A DNA stretch of 14,634 nucleotides from Candidatus Eiseniibacteriota bacterium (GTDB lineage: Bacteria; Joyebacterota; Joyebacteria; Joyebacterales; Joyebacteraceae). How positions within the stretch are numbered: the stretch's first letter is position 1; every line of letters starts with the position of its first letter. The notes under the pieces were generated by a model, which was given only the letters and a program-made list of their open reading frames with translations, was not told where the DNA came from and did no database searches. The DNA lies in the NCBI GenBank assembly GCA_030630395.1, contig DAOVNE010000010.1, forward strand, positions 1 to 14,634, read 5' to 3'. Below are positions 7,489-14,102 of the stretch, in pieces. A program made the position numbers and the translations under genes.

Positions 7489-8271
7489 ATGCCATCTTCA
7501 CAGCTTCAGACGCCCCAAGGGAGCGTATTCTTCATCGCAGATGCGCACCTCGGAATCGAGGATGAGGCCGCTGAAGCTGCGAAGGTGAAGGCCCTCTGTG
7601 ATCTTCTCGACTACCTTCACGGGAAGGCCTGCAATCTCTATCTCGCCGGAGACCTCTTCGATTTCTGGTTCGAGTTCCGGACGGCCGCTCCTCCTGAACA
7701 CGTTGCCGTTCTGAATGCACTCTCCGCACTGGCTGAATCCGGCACATCCATCACGTTCCTTGGAGGCAACCACGATTACTGGGCCGGGGATATCTTCAAG
7801 CGCCGCTCGCGCGCCGTCGTCTCGCGGGACCCGGTCACGGTGACGCATTTCGGGAGCAAGATCTTCATCGCACATGGTGACGGGCTCCCCGACGGGGACT
7901 GGGGCTACCGGATGCTCAAGGCCGTCATCAGAAGCGGGCCTGCAATCGCAGCGTTCCGCATCCTTCCCCCAACGCTAGGCTCTGCCATCGCACGCTGGGC
8001 GTCCAGCCTCTCGACAATCGACACTGCCCGGATCGAACGCGCCGTTGGGCCGATGCGGAGGTTCCTGTTTGACAAGCTCGATGAGGGATTCGACGCCGTC
8101 ATCGTGGGACACATCCACACGCCGCGGCTGTGGGAACGAAATGGTGGAACCGCCATCATCGTCGGCGATTGGATGGCGAATCGCGCCGTCGTCGAGCTCG
8201 ACGCATCCGGTTTTCACATGCTCAAGTGGGTCGAGGGCGGTCTCGTACCGGCCGATCCGGACACACCCTAA
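7489..8271 (+). CDS. lpxH: UDP-2,3-diacylglucosamine diphosphatase-like metallophosphoesterase (LpxH)
   Basis: Predicted to hydrolyse UDP-2,3-diacylglucosamine to lipid X and UMP, the fourth step of lipid A synthesis, at the cytoplasmic face of the inner membrane. The 260-residue protein carries the full calcineurin-like metal set: Asp18 and His20 (FIADAHLG), Asp55 and Asp58 (AGDLFDFW), Asn94-His95-Asp96 (GGNHDYW), His129 (IAHGDGLPDGDWGYR) and His208/His210 (VGHIHTPRL). The FDFWFEF and GDWGYRMLK motifs fit the LpxH branch common in Bacteroidota-like genomes rather than the E. coli form, so the substrate is inferred. The frame opens at 7471, but only the ATG at 7489 has a good site (GGAG eight bases before). 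No helper gene of the Lpx pathway is adjacent. Its stop codon lies in the first copy of a 16-bp tandem duplication. Confidence 0.87.
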   Translation: MPSSQLQTPQGSVFFIADAHLGIEDEAAEAAKVKALCDLLDYLHGKACNLYLAGDLFDFWFEFRTAAPPEHVAVLNALSALAESGTSITFLGGNHDYWAGDIFKRRSRAVVSRDPVTVTHFGSKIFIAHGDGLPDGDWGYRMLKAVIRSGPAIAAFRILPPTLGSAIARWASSLSTIDTARIERAVGPMRRFLFDKLDEGFDAVIVGHIHTPRLWERNGGTAIIVGDWMANRAVVELDASGFHMLKWVEGGLVPADPDTP

Positions 8272-8288
8272 CCCGGACACACCCTAAC
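8257..8288. repeat. Perfect 16-bp tandem duplication across the lpxH stop codon
   Basis: The 16 bases CCGGACACACCCTAAC occur twice without a gap (8257-8272, 8273-8288). The first copy supplies the last codons and the TAA of lpxH; the second lies wholly outside the gene. Because the first copy contains the stop, the protein is unaffected. Confidence 0.9.
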
Positions 8289-8321
8289 GAGAGAACCCTG
8301 CGAGTACGCGACGAACCACGG

Positions 8322-8353
8322 AACAAAACAAGGGCCCCTGTGCAAGGGGCCCT
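8322..8353 (-). terminator. Intrinsic terminator of the PorV-like gene
   Basis: Perfect 8-bp stem AGGGCCCC / GGGGCCCT with a seven-base loop (8331-8353). On the minus strand it is followed at once by TTGTTTTGTT, the classic U-rich tail. It lies 85 bp past the PorV-like stop. On the plus strand no T-run follows, so it may only weakly stop lpxH transcripts. Confidence 0.75.
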
Positions 8354-8378
8354 CGCGTTATCATCGGATTGTCTCGGT

Positions 8379-8440
8379 TCCGGCTTCTCCCAGCTCCGGC
8401 TTCTCCTGGCTCCAGCTCGTCCCGGTTCCGGCCTCGTGCT
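8379..8440. repeat. Four imperfect 16-bp tandem repeats next to the PorV-like stop
   Basis: Units at 8379-8394, 8395-8410, 8411-8426 and 8427-8440 (truncated) share the pattern TCCGGCTTCTCCxxGC; the first two differ at two bases, the last two more. They lie between the terminator and the PorV-like stop codon, in the 3' untranslated part of that transcript. Confidence 0.65.
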
Positions 8441-9350
8441 AGAGCGAGAACCCCAGCGAGACGCGGTGTGTGTCACCGAGGTCGCCGTAGTACGGAACGT
8501 AGGCATAGTCGATGCGGATGCCGCGAATCTTGGCCCCGAAGCCGACTGTGATATTCTGGTTGTCCCACCCCACGCGGTAGCCGGCCCTGAGCGCAAACAT
8601 GTCGGCGTATTCGAACTCGATGCCCAGGTGAGTCTTCACATCCCCGTCGTTCGGCACAACCGCGTCACCACTCAGGAGCAAGTCCCCGTTCAACGCGGGC
8701 ACCGGCGTCTCATACGCCGCTCCCATCTTGAAGAGAACAGGCAGGTCGAACTTGTCCTCGATGAAACTCATCTGCGGACCAAGATTCTGAACGCTCACGC
8801 CGGCGCTGAGACCCGTCACCGCCGGGACACGGTAGATCGCACCGAGATCGACCGCCACACCGCGAGCAAGCTCGGTGTCTATCTTCTGGTGCAGGTACTT
8901 GACTGATCCGCCGACGTCGAACGACTCGGTCAATCGTCTGGAGTAGTTGCCGGTGAACGCGAAATCGAAGACTCCGAAGTGGCCGATCGGGTCCGATGTC
9001 GGCCCCTCCCTGCGCTCCAGATCGTCCATGTAGAGTCCGACCACGCTCAGGCCGAACGCCTGGGAACCGTCCGACATCACCGCACCCAGAAACTCGTATC
9101 GGATGCCCTGGAACCACTCGGCGTGCATGAGACCGATGTCCATTCCATCGACGGACACCGTGCCTGCCGGGTTCCAGTAGATCGACGCCGCATCCCCACC
9201 CACGGCAGTGTAGGCATCGCCCATTGCGATGGCCCGCGCGCCGACGCCCAGCTTCAGAAAGGCCAGCCCTGCAGAGCCATCCTCGGCAAGCGCCGATGTC
9301 GATAGCGCCAGGCAACTGACCGCAAATAGAACGATGAGGAAGCGCTTCAT
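8439..9350 (-). CDS. PorV/UPF0164-family outer-membrane beta-barrel protein
   Basis: A 303-residue outer-membrane protein of the PorV/PorQ (UPF0164, FadL-like barrel) family. Residues 1-22 are a signal peptide ending S-A-L-A before EDG. The family hallmark follows at about 27-64: FLKLGVGARAIAMGDAYTAV, then DAASIYWNPAG. The rest alternates in barrel style with repeated hydrophobic strands and ends SLGFSL. PorV itself is a component of type IX secretion, but the family is wider and many members have no known cargo; no other type IX gene is in this window, so secretion function is not claimed. AGGAGG stands five bases before the ATG. The gene is convergent with lpxH and has its own terminator. 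A 12-bp dyad (TCACTACAGTGA, 9402-9413) lies 51 bp upstream of the start and might be an operator. Confidence 0.88.
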   Translation of the reverse strand: MKRFLIVLFAVSCLALSTSALAEDGSAGLAFLKLGVGARAIAMGDAYTAVGGDAASIYWNPAGTVSVDGMDIGLMHAEWFQGIRYEFLGAVMSDGSQAFGLSVVGLYMDDLERREGPTSDPIGHFGVFDFAFTGNYSRRLTESFDVGGSVKYLHQKIDTELARGVAVDLGAIYRVPAVTGLSAGVSVQNLGPQMSFIEDKFDLPVLFKMGAAYETPVPALNGDLLLSGDAVVPNDGDVKTHLGIEFEYADMFALRAGYRVGWDNQNITVGFGAKIRGIRIDYAYVPYYGDLGDTHRVSLGFSL

Positions 9351-9911
9351 GTACTCCTCCTGGGCAGGAAGCCCCGCGTGGATTGCTCTCCCTATGCGGG
9401 CTCACTACAGTGAATGGACGCAATAAACCGCAGCATCGTATGACGACACTGTGGCCAGTTTACTCAACGCCTTCGTACGGCGCAAGGCGCTTCTGCCTCT
9501 TGACGGCACGCTCTCGACACAACCCTCCGGAGCGTCCAGACGATCAGCCACCTCGCCGCCATCGGCGGCCCTTCGGCAGGCGCTGGGACGGGGAGGCTCT
9601 GCCCCTATTCAGATCAACCCCGCCCAGCTCCTAGCCCCGTCTCGTACAAGACACAAGCGCTTGATGGACTTATGTAACAAGGGACGTGCCAAGAGGTGCC
9701 GATGCACCAAACGAAGACACGATGACGGCCAACGGCCCGCCTCTTGGGCAATCGCGCCACGCCCCGATCCAGATGTCGGCCGCGAAGCAGGGCTCGCGAC
9801 GATCGGGTGTCAACTTCGTACACGACCACACCCGACGCGCGGGGTTTGACCATCCGCTCGCCGCGTGCAATAATCTGCGCATTCTCGCTCCCACCCCTAT
9901 GGAGGTAGGGC
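9351..9911. other. 561-bp gene-free stretch between the divergent PorV-like and CPBP genes
   Basis: No open frame here has a ribosome site together with recognisable protein character; the longer ones are typical chance frames of GC-rich DNA. Visible structure is limited to a 12-bp dyad at 9402-9413, a small hairpin-forming GCCGCCATCGGCGGC near 9556-9570, and the CPBP promoter at 9846-9874. An RNA gene or decayed gene cannot be excluded. Confidence 0.5.
9846..9874 (+). promoter_or_regulatory. Sigma-70-type promoter of the CPBP protease gene
   Basis: TTGACC (9846-9851), 17-base spacer, AATAAT (9869-9874): five of six matches in each box and ideal spacing. Start of transcription would be near 9881, leaving about 31 nt before the ATG with the GGAGGT site at 9901-9906. 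Confidence 0.6.
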
Positions 9912-10910
9912 ATGAACCCAGAGACATGGACAACGGACGATAACACGGGCAATGCGCCCGGCGAGGCGAGCCAGGAGACGCGATCGGCTCCTCCTCCCCG
10001 ATTCGGCCCGGTGACGAGTATCATCCTCTATCTGGTAGGCTACCTAGTTGTGGGCCTCGTGATCACGGTGTTCGCAAGCATCCTGTTCGCGATTCTCATT
10101 GAAGCGGGGCTTGTCGAGGCGCCCTCGATAGATCTTGCGGACGCAGGGATGGATACGGCGAAGATCCTTGAGCTTCTTGGTCCCCTCTTCTTCCCCCTGA
10201 TGATCATCGTCGGAATCTACAGCATCGCTTACACGTGGGGCTTCGTGCGTCTCTTCGATCGGCGCCCGTTCTCGAGCCTCGGGATCGGATTCGTTCCGGG
10301 TTGGCGTCTCGACTTCGGCAGAGGCATCGGCTTTGCGGCACTCCTTCTGGCGGTCGTGTTCCTGATCTCGCTCGCTTCCGGTGGTATCGCCGTCGTCGGG
10401 TTCCAGCGACCGGCGCCACCCGATCAGGCTCTGGTCCCCTACCTTCTCTTGGCCATCGCCGCGCTCATCGCAGTAGGCGTATACGAAGAGCTGATGTTCC
10501 GCGGCTACATACTCCAGAGACTGAATGAGAAGACCGGGCCGCTCCTGGCCGTCATCGTCTCATCGCTCATCTTCGCGCTCCTCCATGTGACGAACCCCGG
10601 GGCCAACTTCATCGGTCTCGTCAACACATGGCTCATCGGCGCGCTTCTCTGCTCTCTCTACTTCAGAAGCCGTTCGCTCTGGCTCCCGATAGGATTCCAT
10701 TTCGGATGGAATTTTCTTCTCGGGTTCGCCTACTCGCTTCCCGTGAGCGGCCTTCCCTTCCACGGAATCCTCGAGGTCGTCGAGCTGGAACCTGAGTCGC
10801 GTCTCGCCGGCGGGATCTATGGTCCCGAGGGCGGGTTCGCGCTGCTCATCGGCCTGGCTCTTCTGGCCGCGTGGCTCGTCTGGAAAAGGACGAAGCCCCG
10901 CCGGCAATAG
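9912..10910 (+). CDS. CPBP-family intramembrane metalloprotease (CAAX/Rce1-like, ABI)
   Basis: A 332-residue polytopic inner-membrane protein of the CPBP (PF02517, Rce1/ABI) family. The active-site motifs are all present in a late membrane core: Glu192-Glu193 with Arg197 (YEELMFRGYIL), FALLH with His225, and His263 (LPIGFHFGWNF). I count about seven or eight hydrophobic segments, at roughly 34-64, 90-114, 139-160, 175-190, 208-228, 232-250, 257-275 and 313-325. Residues 1-30 are hydrophilic and Pro/Gly/Ser rich. Bacterial members process membrane-embedded substrates, peptides or bacteriocins, but the substrate is seldom known and nothing next to it suggests one. GGAGGT stands six bases before the ATG. 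It is a single-gene unit with its own promoter; its stop codon is inside the loop end of a hairpin. Confidence 0.92.
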   Translation: MNPETWTTDDNTGNAPGEASQETRSAPPPRFGPVTSIILYLVGYLVVGLVITVFASILFAILIEAGLVEAPSIDLADAGMDTAKILELLGPLFFPLMIIVGIYSIAYTWGFVRLFDRRPFSSLGIGFVPGWRLDFGRGIGFAALLLAVVFLISLASGGIAVVGFQRPAPPDQALVPYLLLAIAALIAVGVYEELMFRGYILQRLNEKTGPLLAVIVSSLIFALLHVTNPGANFIGLVNTWLIGALLCSLYFRSRSLWLPIGFHFGWNFLLGFAYSLPVSGLPFHGILEVVELEPESRLAGGIYGPEGGFALLIGLALLAAWLVWKRTKPRRQ

Positions 10911-10919
10911 CGGGGCTTC
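10892..10919. terminator. Hairpin at the CPBP stop codon, likely transcript end
   Basis: Ten-base perfect stem GAAGCCCCGC / GCGGGGCTTC with an eight-base loop. The TAG stop of the CPBP gene straddles loop and right arm. The plus-strand tail (TGGTCCTGA) is poor in T; on the minus strand CGTCCTTTTCC follows, somewhat better, so it may act for both directions. Confidence 0.5.
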
Positions 10920-10935
10920 TGGTCCTGATACTGAA

Positions 10936-10969
10936 ACGGGCAGCTCGGCTGAATCTCGTGGCTGCCCGT
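10936..10969 (-). terminator. Hairpin after the yjbQ/periplasmic-protein operon
   Basis: Perfect 9-bp stem ACGGGCAGC / GCTGCCCGT around a 16-base loop. On the minus strand it is followed by TTTCAG. It sits 70 bp past the stop of the periplasmic-protein gene, the expected place for its terminator, though the T-run is short. Confidence 0.45.
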
Positions 10970-11038
10970 CTCTGCTGCGATGCGATCACAGCACATCGTG
11001 TCGCGCCCAAGACCTACTGGCGGCAGACCCCTCGCGCG

Positions 11039-11650
11039 CTATTCAACTACGCTAACGATCCCCTTACAGTTGATGAGGTTCGCAAGCTGACGAATGTAGT
11101 CAATGTCGTCCTCGGTGTCACCGCTCACGGAGATCAGTGTCGCGCTACCTGCCAGGATGTTCAGGTCGTAGGTTCCGTCGCCGAACTGCTCCATGGCATC
11201 GTACCCGCATGCGCTGACTTTCTTCATTCCGCTCTGCCCGGCCATCGCCGCCATCATCGGATTGGAGATGAACATGTGGTACGTCGCCAGAAGCGGAGAG
11301 TTTGCTGCGATCATGACTTCGATGCTTGACCCGTTCGGAGGAAAGTAGTCCCGCGAGACGACAAGGGACGCGAAGAAACCCGCACCCATGGCCGAAGCGT
11401 CCAGTCCCTCGGGATCCTCCGCGGTCCATCCGCCCGGTGCGGCGGGAAGGTACTCGATTATCATGTCGATGAGCTTCTGATTGACGCCGACGAGGGCAGT
11501 CTGAAGCTGCGTGCTCGCTTCCTTGTAGTCCCCGCTTCCGTACGCGCCCTGGGCGCCCTTTATGGCGTCGGTAACTTCGTCCGCCTGCGCCACTGTCGCC
11601 GCGAAGACCAGTGCCGTCAGCCCAATGATGGCTATCCGCACGTACCTCAT
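11039..11650 (-). CDS. Uncharacterised periplasmic protein
   Basis: A 203-residue exported protein. Residues 1-23 are a signal peptide (core IAIIGLTALVF, cleavage after V-A-Q-A). The mature part begins with a helical stretch (about 26-62) including AYGSGDYKEASTQLQTAL, resembling a single TPR-like helix pair. It then has a conserved-looking block: LPAAPGGWTAEDPEG (about 68-82), SRDYFPPNGSSIEVMIAANS (about 99-118) and ISNPMMAAMAG (about 128-138). From memory this layout (helical start, GWTAE, then xxR.Y....VEV.I..SP and SNP) is shared by hypothetical proteins in many Proteobacteria, without known function. Two Cys (in SACGYD and INCKG) are present. The ATG at 11650 has GGAGG six to seven bases ahead; starting at 11674 would bury the signal peptide. 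It starts 20 bp after the yjbQ stop, so the two are co-transcribed. Confidence 0.82.
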   Translation of the reverse strand: MRYVRIAIIGLTALVFAATVAQADEVTDAIKGAQGAYGSGDYKEASTQLQTALVGVNQKLIDMIIEYLPAAPGGWTAEDPEGLDASAMGAGFFASLVVSRDYFPPNGSSIEVMIAANSPLLATYHMFISNPMMAAMAGQSGMKKVSACGYDAMEQFGDGTYDLNILAGSATLISVSGDTEDDIDYIRQLANLINCKGIVSVVE

Positions 11651-11670
11651 TGACCACCTCCTCGTTTCAA

Positions 11671-12087
11671 TCACGATACCGAGTCCGAACTCCCCACCAA
11701 CACCGTTCGCGTTCTCGGTCCATCGAACTCACAGAAGAATACACCTTGCCACGTACCTAACACAAGCTCTCCGTCAACAACAAACACGATTTCTGATGAA
11801 CCAAGAAGCGACGACTTGATGTGAGCATCGGAGTTCCCCTCGGCATGACGATAGTCACCGACGTGCGGAATGAGATTGGAGAGACCAACGTCGATGTCTC
11901 GCATCACATCCGGATCCGCGCTCTCATTGATGGTCACGGCTGCAGTTGTGTGTGGTATATATACGGTGATGCTCCCGTCGACGACACCGAGATCGTGAAC
12001 GGCGCGGGCGACCTCGGCAGTGATGTTGATGAAGCACGTGCGCTTGGGTGTTCGCACTGAGAGGCTCTTGATCACAGGATTCTCCAT
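11671..12087 (-). CDS. yjbQ: YjbQ / UPF0047 family protein
   Basis: A 138-residue member of the YjbQ (PF01894) family, a compact widely conserved cytosolic protein; weak thiamine-phosphate synthase activity has been reported for some members but the physiological role is unsettled. All signature blocks are visible: IPHTTAAVTINESADPDV at about 44-61 (His46, Glu55), YRHAEGNSDAHIKSSLLGSS at about 79-98 (His81, Glu83, His89) and LVLGTWQGVFFCEFDGPR at about 108-125. The histidines and acidic residues that line the family's metal or ligand pocket are intact. Start is uncertain: neither the ATG at 12087 nor the one at 12105 (six codons more) has a good ribosome site; I prefer 12087 because the family normally begins there. 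First gene of a two-gene minus-strand unit, divergent from lemA. Confidence 0.9.
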   Translation of the reverse strand: MENPVIKSLSVRTPKRTCFINITAEVARAVHDLGVVDGSITVYIPHTTAAVTINESADPDVMRDIDVGLSNLIPHVGDYRHAEGNSDAHIKSSLLGSSEIVFVVDGELVLGTWQGVFFCEFDGPRTRTVLVGSSDSVS

Positions 12088-12134
12088 TCGCGGTCGGCAG
12101 GGCATCGTCTGTGCACCGCAGCCTGCCTGGTGGC

Positions 12135-12163
12135 ATCGTAAGAGATGAGCAAGCGCGTGTCAA
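12135..12163 (-). promoter_or_regulatory. Sigma-70-type promoter of the yjbQ operon
   Basis: On the minus strand a consensus TTGACA (12163-12158), 17-base spacer, then TACGAT (12140-12135), four of six. Transcription would begin near 12128, about 41 nt before the chosen yjbQ ATG. Confidence 0.55.
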
Positions 12164-12198
12164 TGGTGTGAACCTCTGGCGTTCCCGTCTGTAATCCC

Positions 12199-12228
12199 TT
12201 GACGTATGAGGACCCCCGGAGCTATAAA
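12199..12228 (+). promoter_or_regulatory. Sigma-70-type promoter of the lemA-htpX cluster
   Basis: TTGACG (12199-12204), 18-base spacer, TATAAA (12223-12228). Both boxes match the consensus in five of six positions. Start near 12235 gives a leader of about 40 nt ending in the lemA ribosome site. It is back to back with the yjbQ promoter 36 bp away. Confidence 0.65.
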
Positions 12229-12275
12229 TGCCCTACAGCTACGCTTGGAAACAGCAGTCCTGAAGGGAGACATGC

Positions 12276-12818
12276 ATGATTATCATTCTTGCCCTCATCG
12301 TCGTCATCATCGCCTGGGTCATCATCACGTACAACTCGCTCATCCAGTTCAGGAACCGGATTGAGAACGCCTGGTCGCAAATCGACGTACAGCTCAAGCG
12401 GCGCGTCGATCTCATCCCGAATCTCATCGAGACCGTGAAGGGCTACGCCGGTCATGAGAAAGAGGTCTTCCAGAAGGTGACCGAGGCACGCTCGGCACTC
12501 CAGAATGCGAAGTCGGTCGGTGCCAACGCCGAGGCGAACAACATGTTGACCGGCGCCTTGAAGACGCTCTTCGCCGTCGCAGAAGCCTATCCGGAGCTCA
12601 AGGCCAACGAGAATTTCATGATGCTCCAGGAAGAGCTCGCGGGGGTTGAGAGCAAGATCGCGTACTCGCGGCAGTTCTACAACGACACGGTCCTGAAGTA
12701 CGACAACAAGCGCGAGATGTTCCCGTCGAACGTCATCGCCGGGATGTTCAGCTTCAAGGAGCGGGAGTACTTCGAGATCGAGGAAGCAGAGAAGGGACCC
12801 GTCAAGGTCCAGTTCTAG
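12276..12818 (+). CDS. lemA: LemA family membrane protein
   Basis: A 180-residue LemA (PF04011) protein. Residues 2-18 are one membrane helix at the extreme N-terminus ([16 protein letters not shown]), followed by the family block [20 protein letters not shown] and [20 protein letters not shown] (about 38-57), then a long helical domain. The remaining signature near 143-160 ([20 protein letters not shown]) is intact, and it ends in an acidic stretch. The fold is a helical bundle outside the membrane helix; its biochemical role is unknown, although LemA genes are repeatedly found next to HtpX or TPM-domain genes. GGGAG stands six bases ahead of the ATG. It is followed after 13 bp by a 57-aa gene and then htpX, which fits one envelope-stress unit. 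Confidence 0.95.
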   Translation: MIIILALIVVIIAWVIITYNSLIQFRNRIENAWSQIDVQLKRRVDLIPNLIETVKGYAGHEKEVFQKVTEARSALQNAKSVGANAEANNMLTGALKTLFAVAEAYPELKANENFMMLQEELAGVESKIAYSRQFYNDTVLKYDNKREMFPSNVIAGMFSFKEREYFEIEEAEKGPVKVQF

Positions 12819-12831
12819 ATCGGAGGTCGGT

Positions 12832-13005
12832 ATGGGGTTCTTCGTCATCATCAAGAGCATTCTTGGGATCATCTACCTCCTCGCCGGACTTGCGCTCTTC
12901 TGGGGAAGGAAGAAACTGGTCGAGGGTGGTCGTCCGCCCAATCTGATCATCCCGGCGGTGCTCCTGATACTCGCTTGCATCACGACGTTCTTCCCCCTCT
13001 GGTAG
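12832..13005 (+). CDS. 57-aa two-helix membrane protein between lemA and htpX
   Basis: A small gene missed by length cut-offs. ATG at 12832 is preceded by GGAGG five bases away and the frame runs 57 codons to TAG. Residues 3-24 (FFVIIKSILGIIYLLAGLAL) and about 38-56 (LIIPAVLLILACITTFFPL) are two hydrophobic segments; a short basic loop GRKKLVEGG joins them, so the loop is probably cytoplasmic and both ends point out. No family recognised. The tight spacing (13 bp after lemA, 58 bp before htpX), the strong ribosome site and the uniform codon style support a real gene. It could be a small regulator or partner of HtpX, which is a guess from position. Confidence 0.72.
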   Translation: MGFFVIIKSILGIIYLLAGLALFWGRKKLVEGGRPPNLIIPAVLLILACITTFFPLW

Positions 13006-13014
13006 AAAGACAGC

Positions 13015-13047
13015 GAGGGCGGTTGCCTCCTGTAGGGAACCGCCCTC
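13015..13047. promoter_or_regulatory. 10-bp hairpin between the small membrane-protein gene and htpX
   Basis: Perfect stem GAGGGCGGTT / AACCGCCCTC around a 13-base loop, ending just before the htpX ribosome site GGAG (13050-13053). No T-run follows, so it is more likely a processing, stability or attenuation element that sets htpX level than a terminator. Confidence 0.6.
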
Positions 13048-13063
13048 AACGGAGTAGCTATAG

Positions 13064-13954
13064 ATGTGGGAGCAGATAAGCAGCAACAAGGTGAAGTCGG
13101 GCTTCCTGGTTGGGATCTTCATCATCTTCGTGGTATTTCTCGGCTGGCTCTTCGGCAGGACCACCGTCTGGGGTCCTGCCGCGCCAATATTGGCGGCCGT
13201 CATCGCAGGCGGCGCGGCATGGGGCAGCTACTACAACAGTGACAGGATGGTCCTCGCCATCAGCCGGGCCAAGCCCGCGGAGAAGGAAGATCATCCCCAT
13301 CTCTACCACTCTGTAGAGGGACTCGCTATCGCAGCCGGGATCCCTACACCCAAGCTCTACATCATAGATGACACTGCCCCGAATGCGTTCGCCACAGGGC
13401 GCAACCCCGAGCACGCCGCGATAGCCGTCACGACGGGACTTCTGCAGAAGCTCAACCGGGTTGAACTCGAGGGCGTCATCGGTCACGAGATGTCTCACAT
13501 CGCGAACTACGACACCCTTCTCATGACACTCACCGTTGTCATGGTCGGCACCGTCGCGCTCGTGAGCGACTGGATGTTGAGAAGCTTCTTGTGGGGCGGA
13601 CGCAGGAGGAAAAGCTCATCGGGAGGCGGTCAGGTGGGTATGGTCCTTCTGGTCGTCGCGCTCGTGCTTGCGGTTCTCTCACCGCTCATCGCTCAGCTGA
13701 TCAAGCTCGCCATATCGAGGAGGCGCGAGTTCCTGGCGGACGCCAACGGAGCGCTCCTGACGCGTTACCCCGAGGGACTTGCGAGCGCACTCGAGACGAT
13801 ATCATCGGACCGGGAACCGCTCGAGGTCGCGAACAAGGCGACCGCCCACCTCTACATCCTGAATCCGCTCAAGGGGCAGAAGGGCGCCTTCAACAAGCTC
13901 TTCTCAACCCACCCTCCGATGGAACAGCGGGTCGCGCTCCTGAGAGAGATGTAG
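13064..13954 (+). CDS. htpX: HtpX family membrane zinc metalloprotease (M48)
   Basis: Inner-membrane zinc protease of family M48 that cuts misfolded membrane proteins; in E. coli it works beside FtsH. The 296-residue protein has two N-terminal membrane helices (about 13-29 and 38-56) and further hydrophobic segments at about 151-168 and 191-215. The zinc motif is HEMSH at 141-145 (His141, Glu142, His145) and the third ligand is Glu222 in RREFLADANGA, where most members have RExxAD. The C-terminal FSTHPPMEQRVALLREM (end of chain) is typical. All catalytic residues are in place. Start at 13064 has GGAG nine bases before. Length matches the family. It closes the lemA cluster and is followed by a 12-bp hairpin. 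Confidence 0.95.
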   Translation: MWEQISSNKVKSGFLVGIFIIFVVFLGWLFGRTTVWGPAAPILAAVIAGGAAWGSYYNSDRMVLAISRAKPAEKEDHPHLYHSVEGLAIAAGIPTPKLYIIDDTAPNAFATGRNPEHAAIAVTTGLLQKLNRVELEGVIGHEMSHIANYDTLLMTLTVVMVGTVALVSDWMLRSFLWGGRRRKSSSGGGQVGMVLLVVALVLAVLSPLIAQLIKLAISRRREFLADANGALLTRYPEGLASALETISSDREPLEVANKATAHLYILNPLKGQKGAFNKLFSTHPPMEQRVALLREM

Positions 13955-13983
13955 CCACACACTTCCGCACCACACCGGCAACG

Positions 13984-14021
13984 AGGAGAAGGGGTATCCC
14001 CAGCGGGACACCCCTTCTCCT
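13984..14021. terminator. 12-bp hairpin between convergent htpX and the partial secreted-protein gene
   Basis: Perfect stem AGGAGAAGGGGT / ACCCCTTCTCCT with a 14-base loop, 30 bp past the htpX stop. Neither side has a U-run, so the class of terminator is uncertain, but stem strength and place between convergent genes suggest a two-way transcript end. Confidence 0.55.
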
Positions 14022-14102
14022 GAAATCTATTCTCAGGTGGACGCCTGTGCTCCGACGACTCCGTCCCTGCGCCGGTTCTGCCCAGCCGTCTCCCCCCTCG
14101 CG

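Noticed and set aside
8439..9350. Type IX secretion locus suggested by the PorV-like protein
   Set aside because: The family is broader than true PorV and none of the other type IX components is present in this window.
9614..10024. 136-codon minus-strand frame in the gap before the CPBP gene
   Set aside because: No ribosome site, starts inside the CPBP gene on the other strand, and shows no domain or signal-peptide pattern.
12222..12872. 216-codon open frame on the minus strand opposite lemA
   Set aside because: Antisense shadow of lemA; Asp/Leu-rich composition is the mirror of the lemA codons, and lemA has a promoter and ribosome site.
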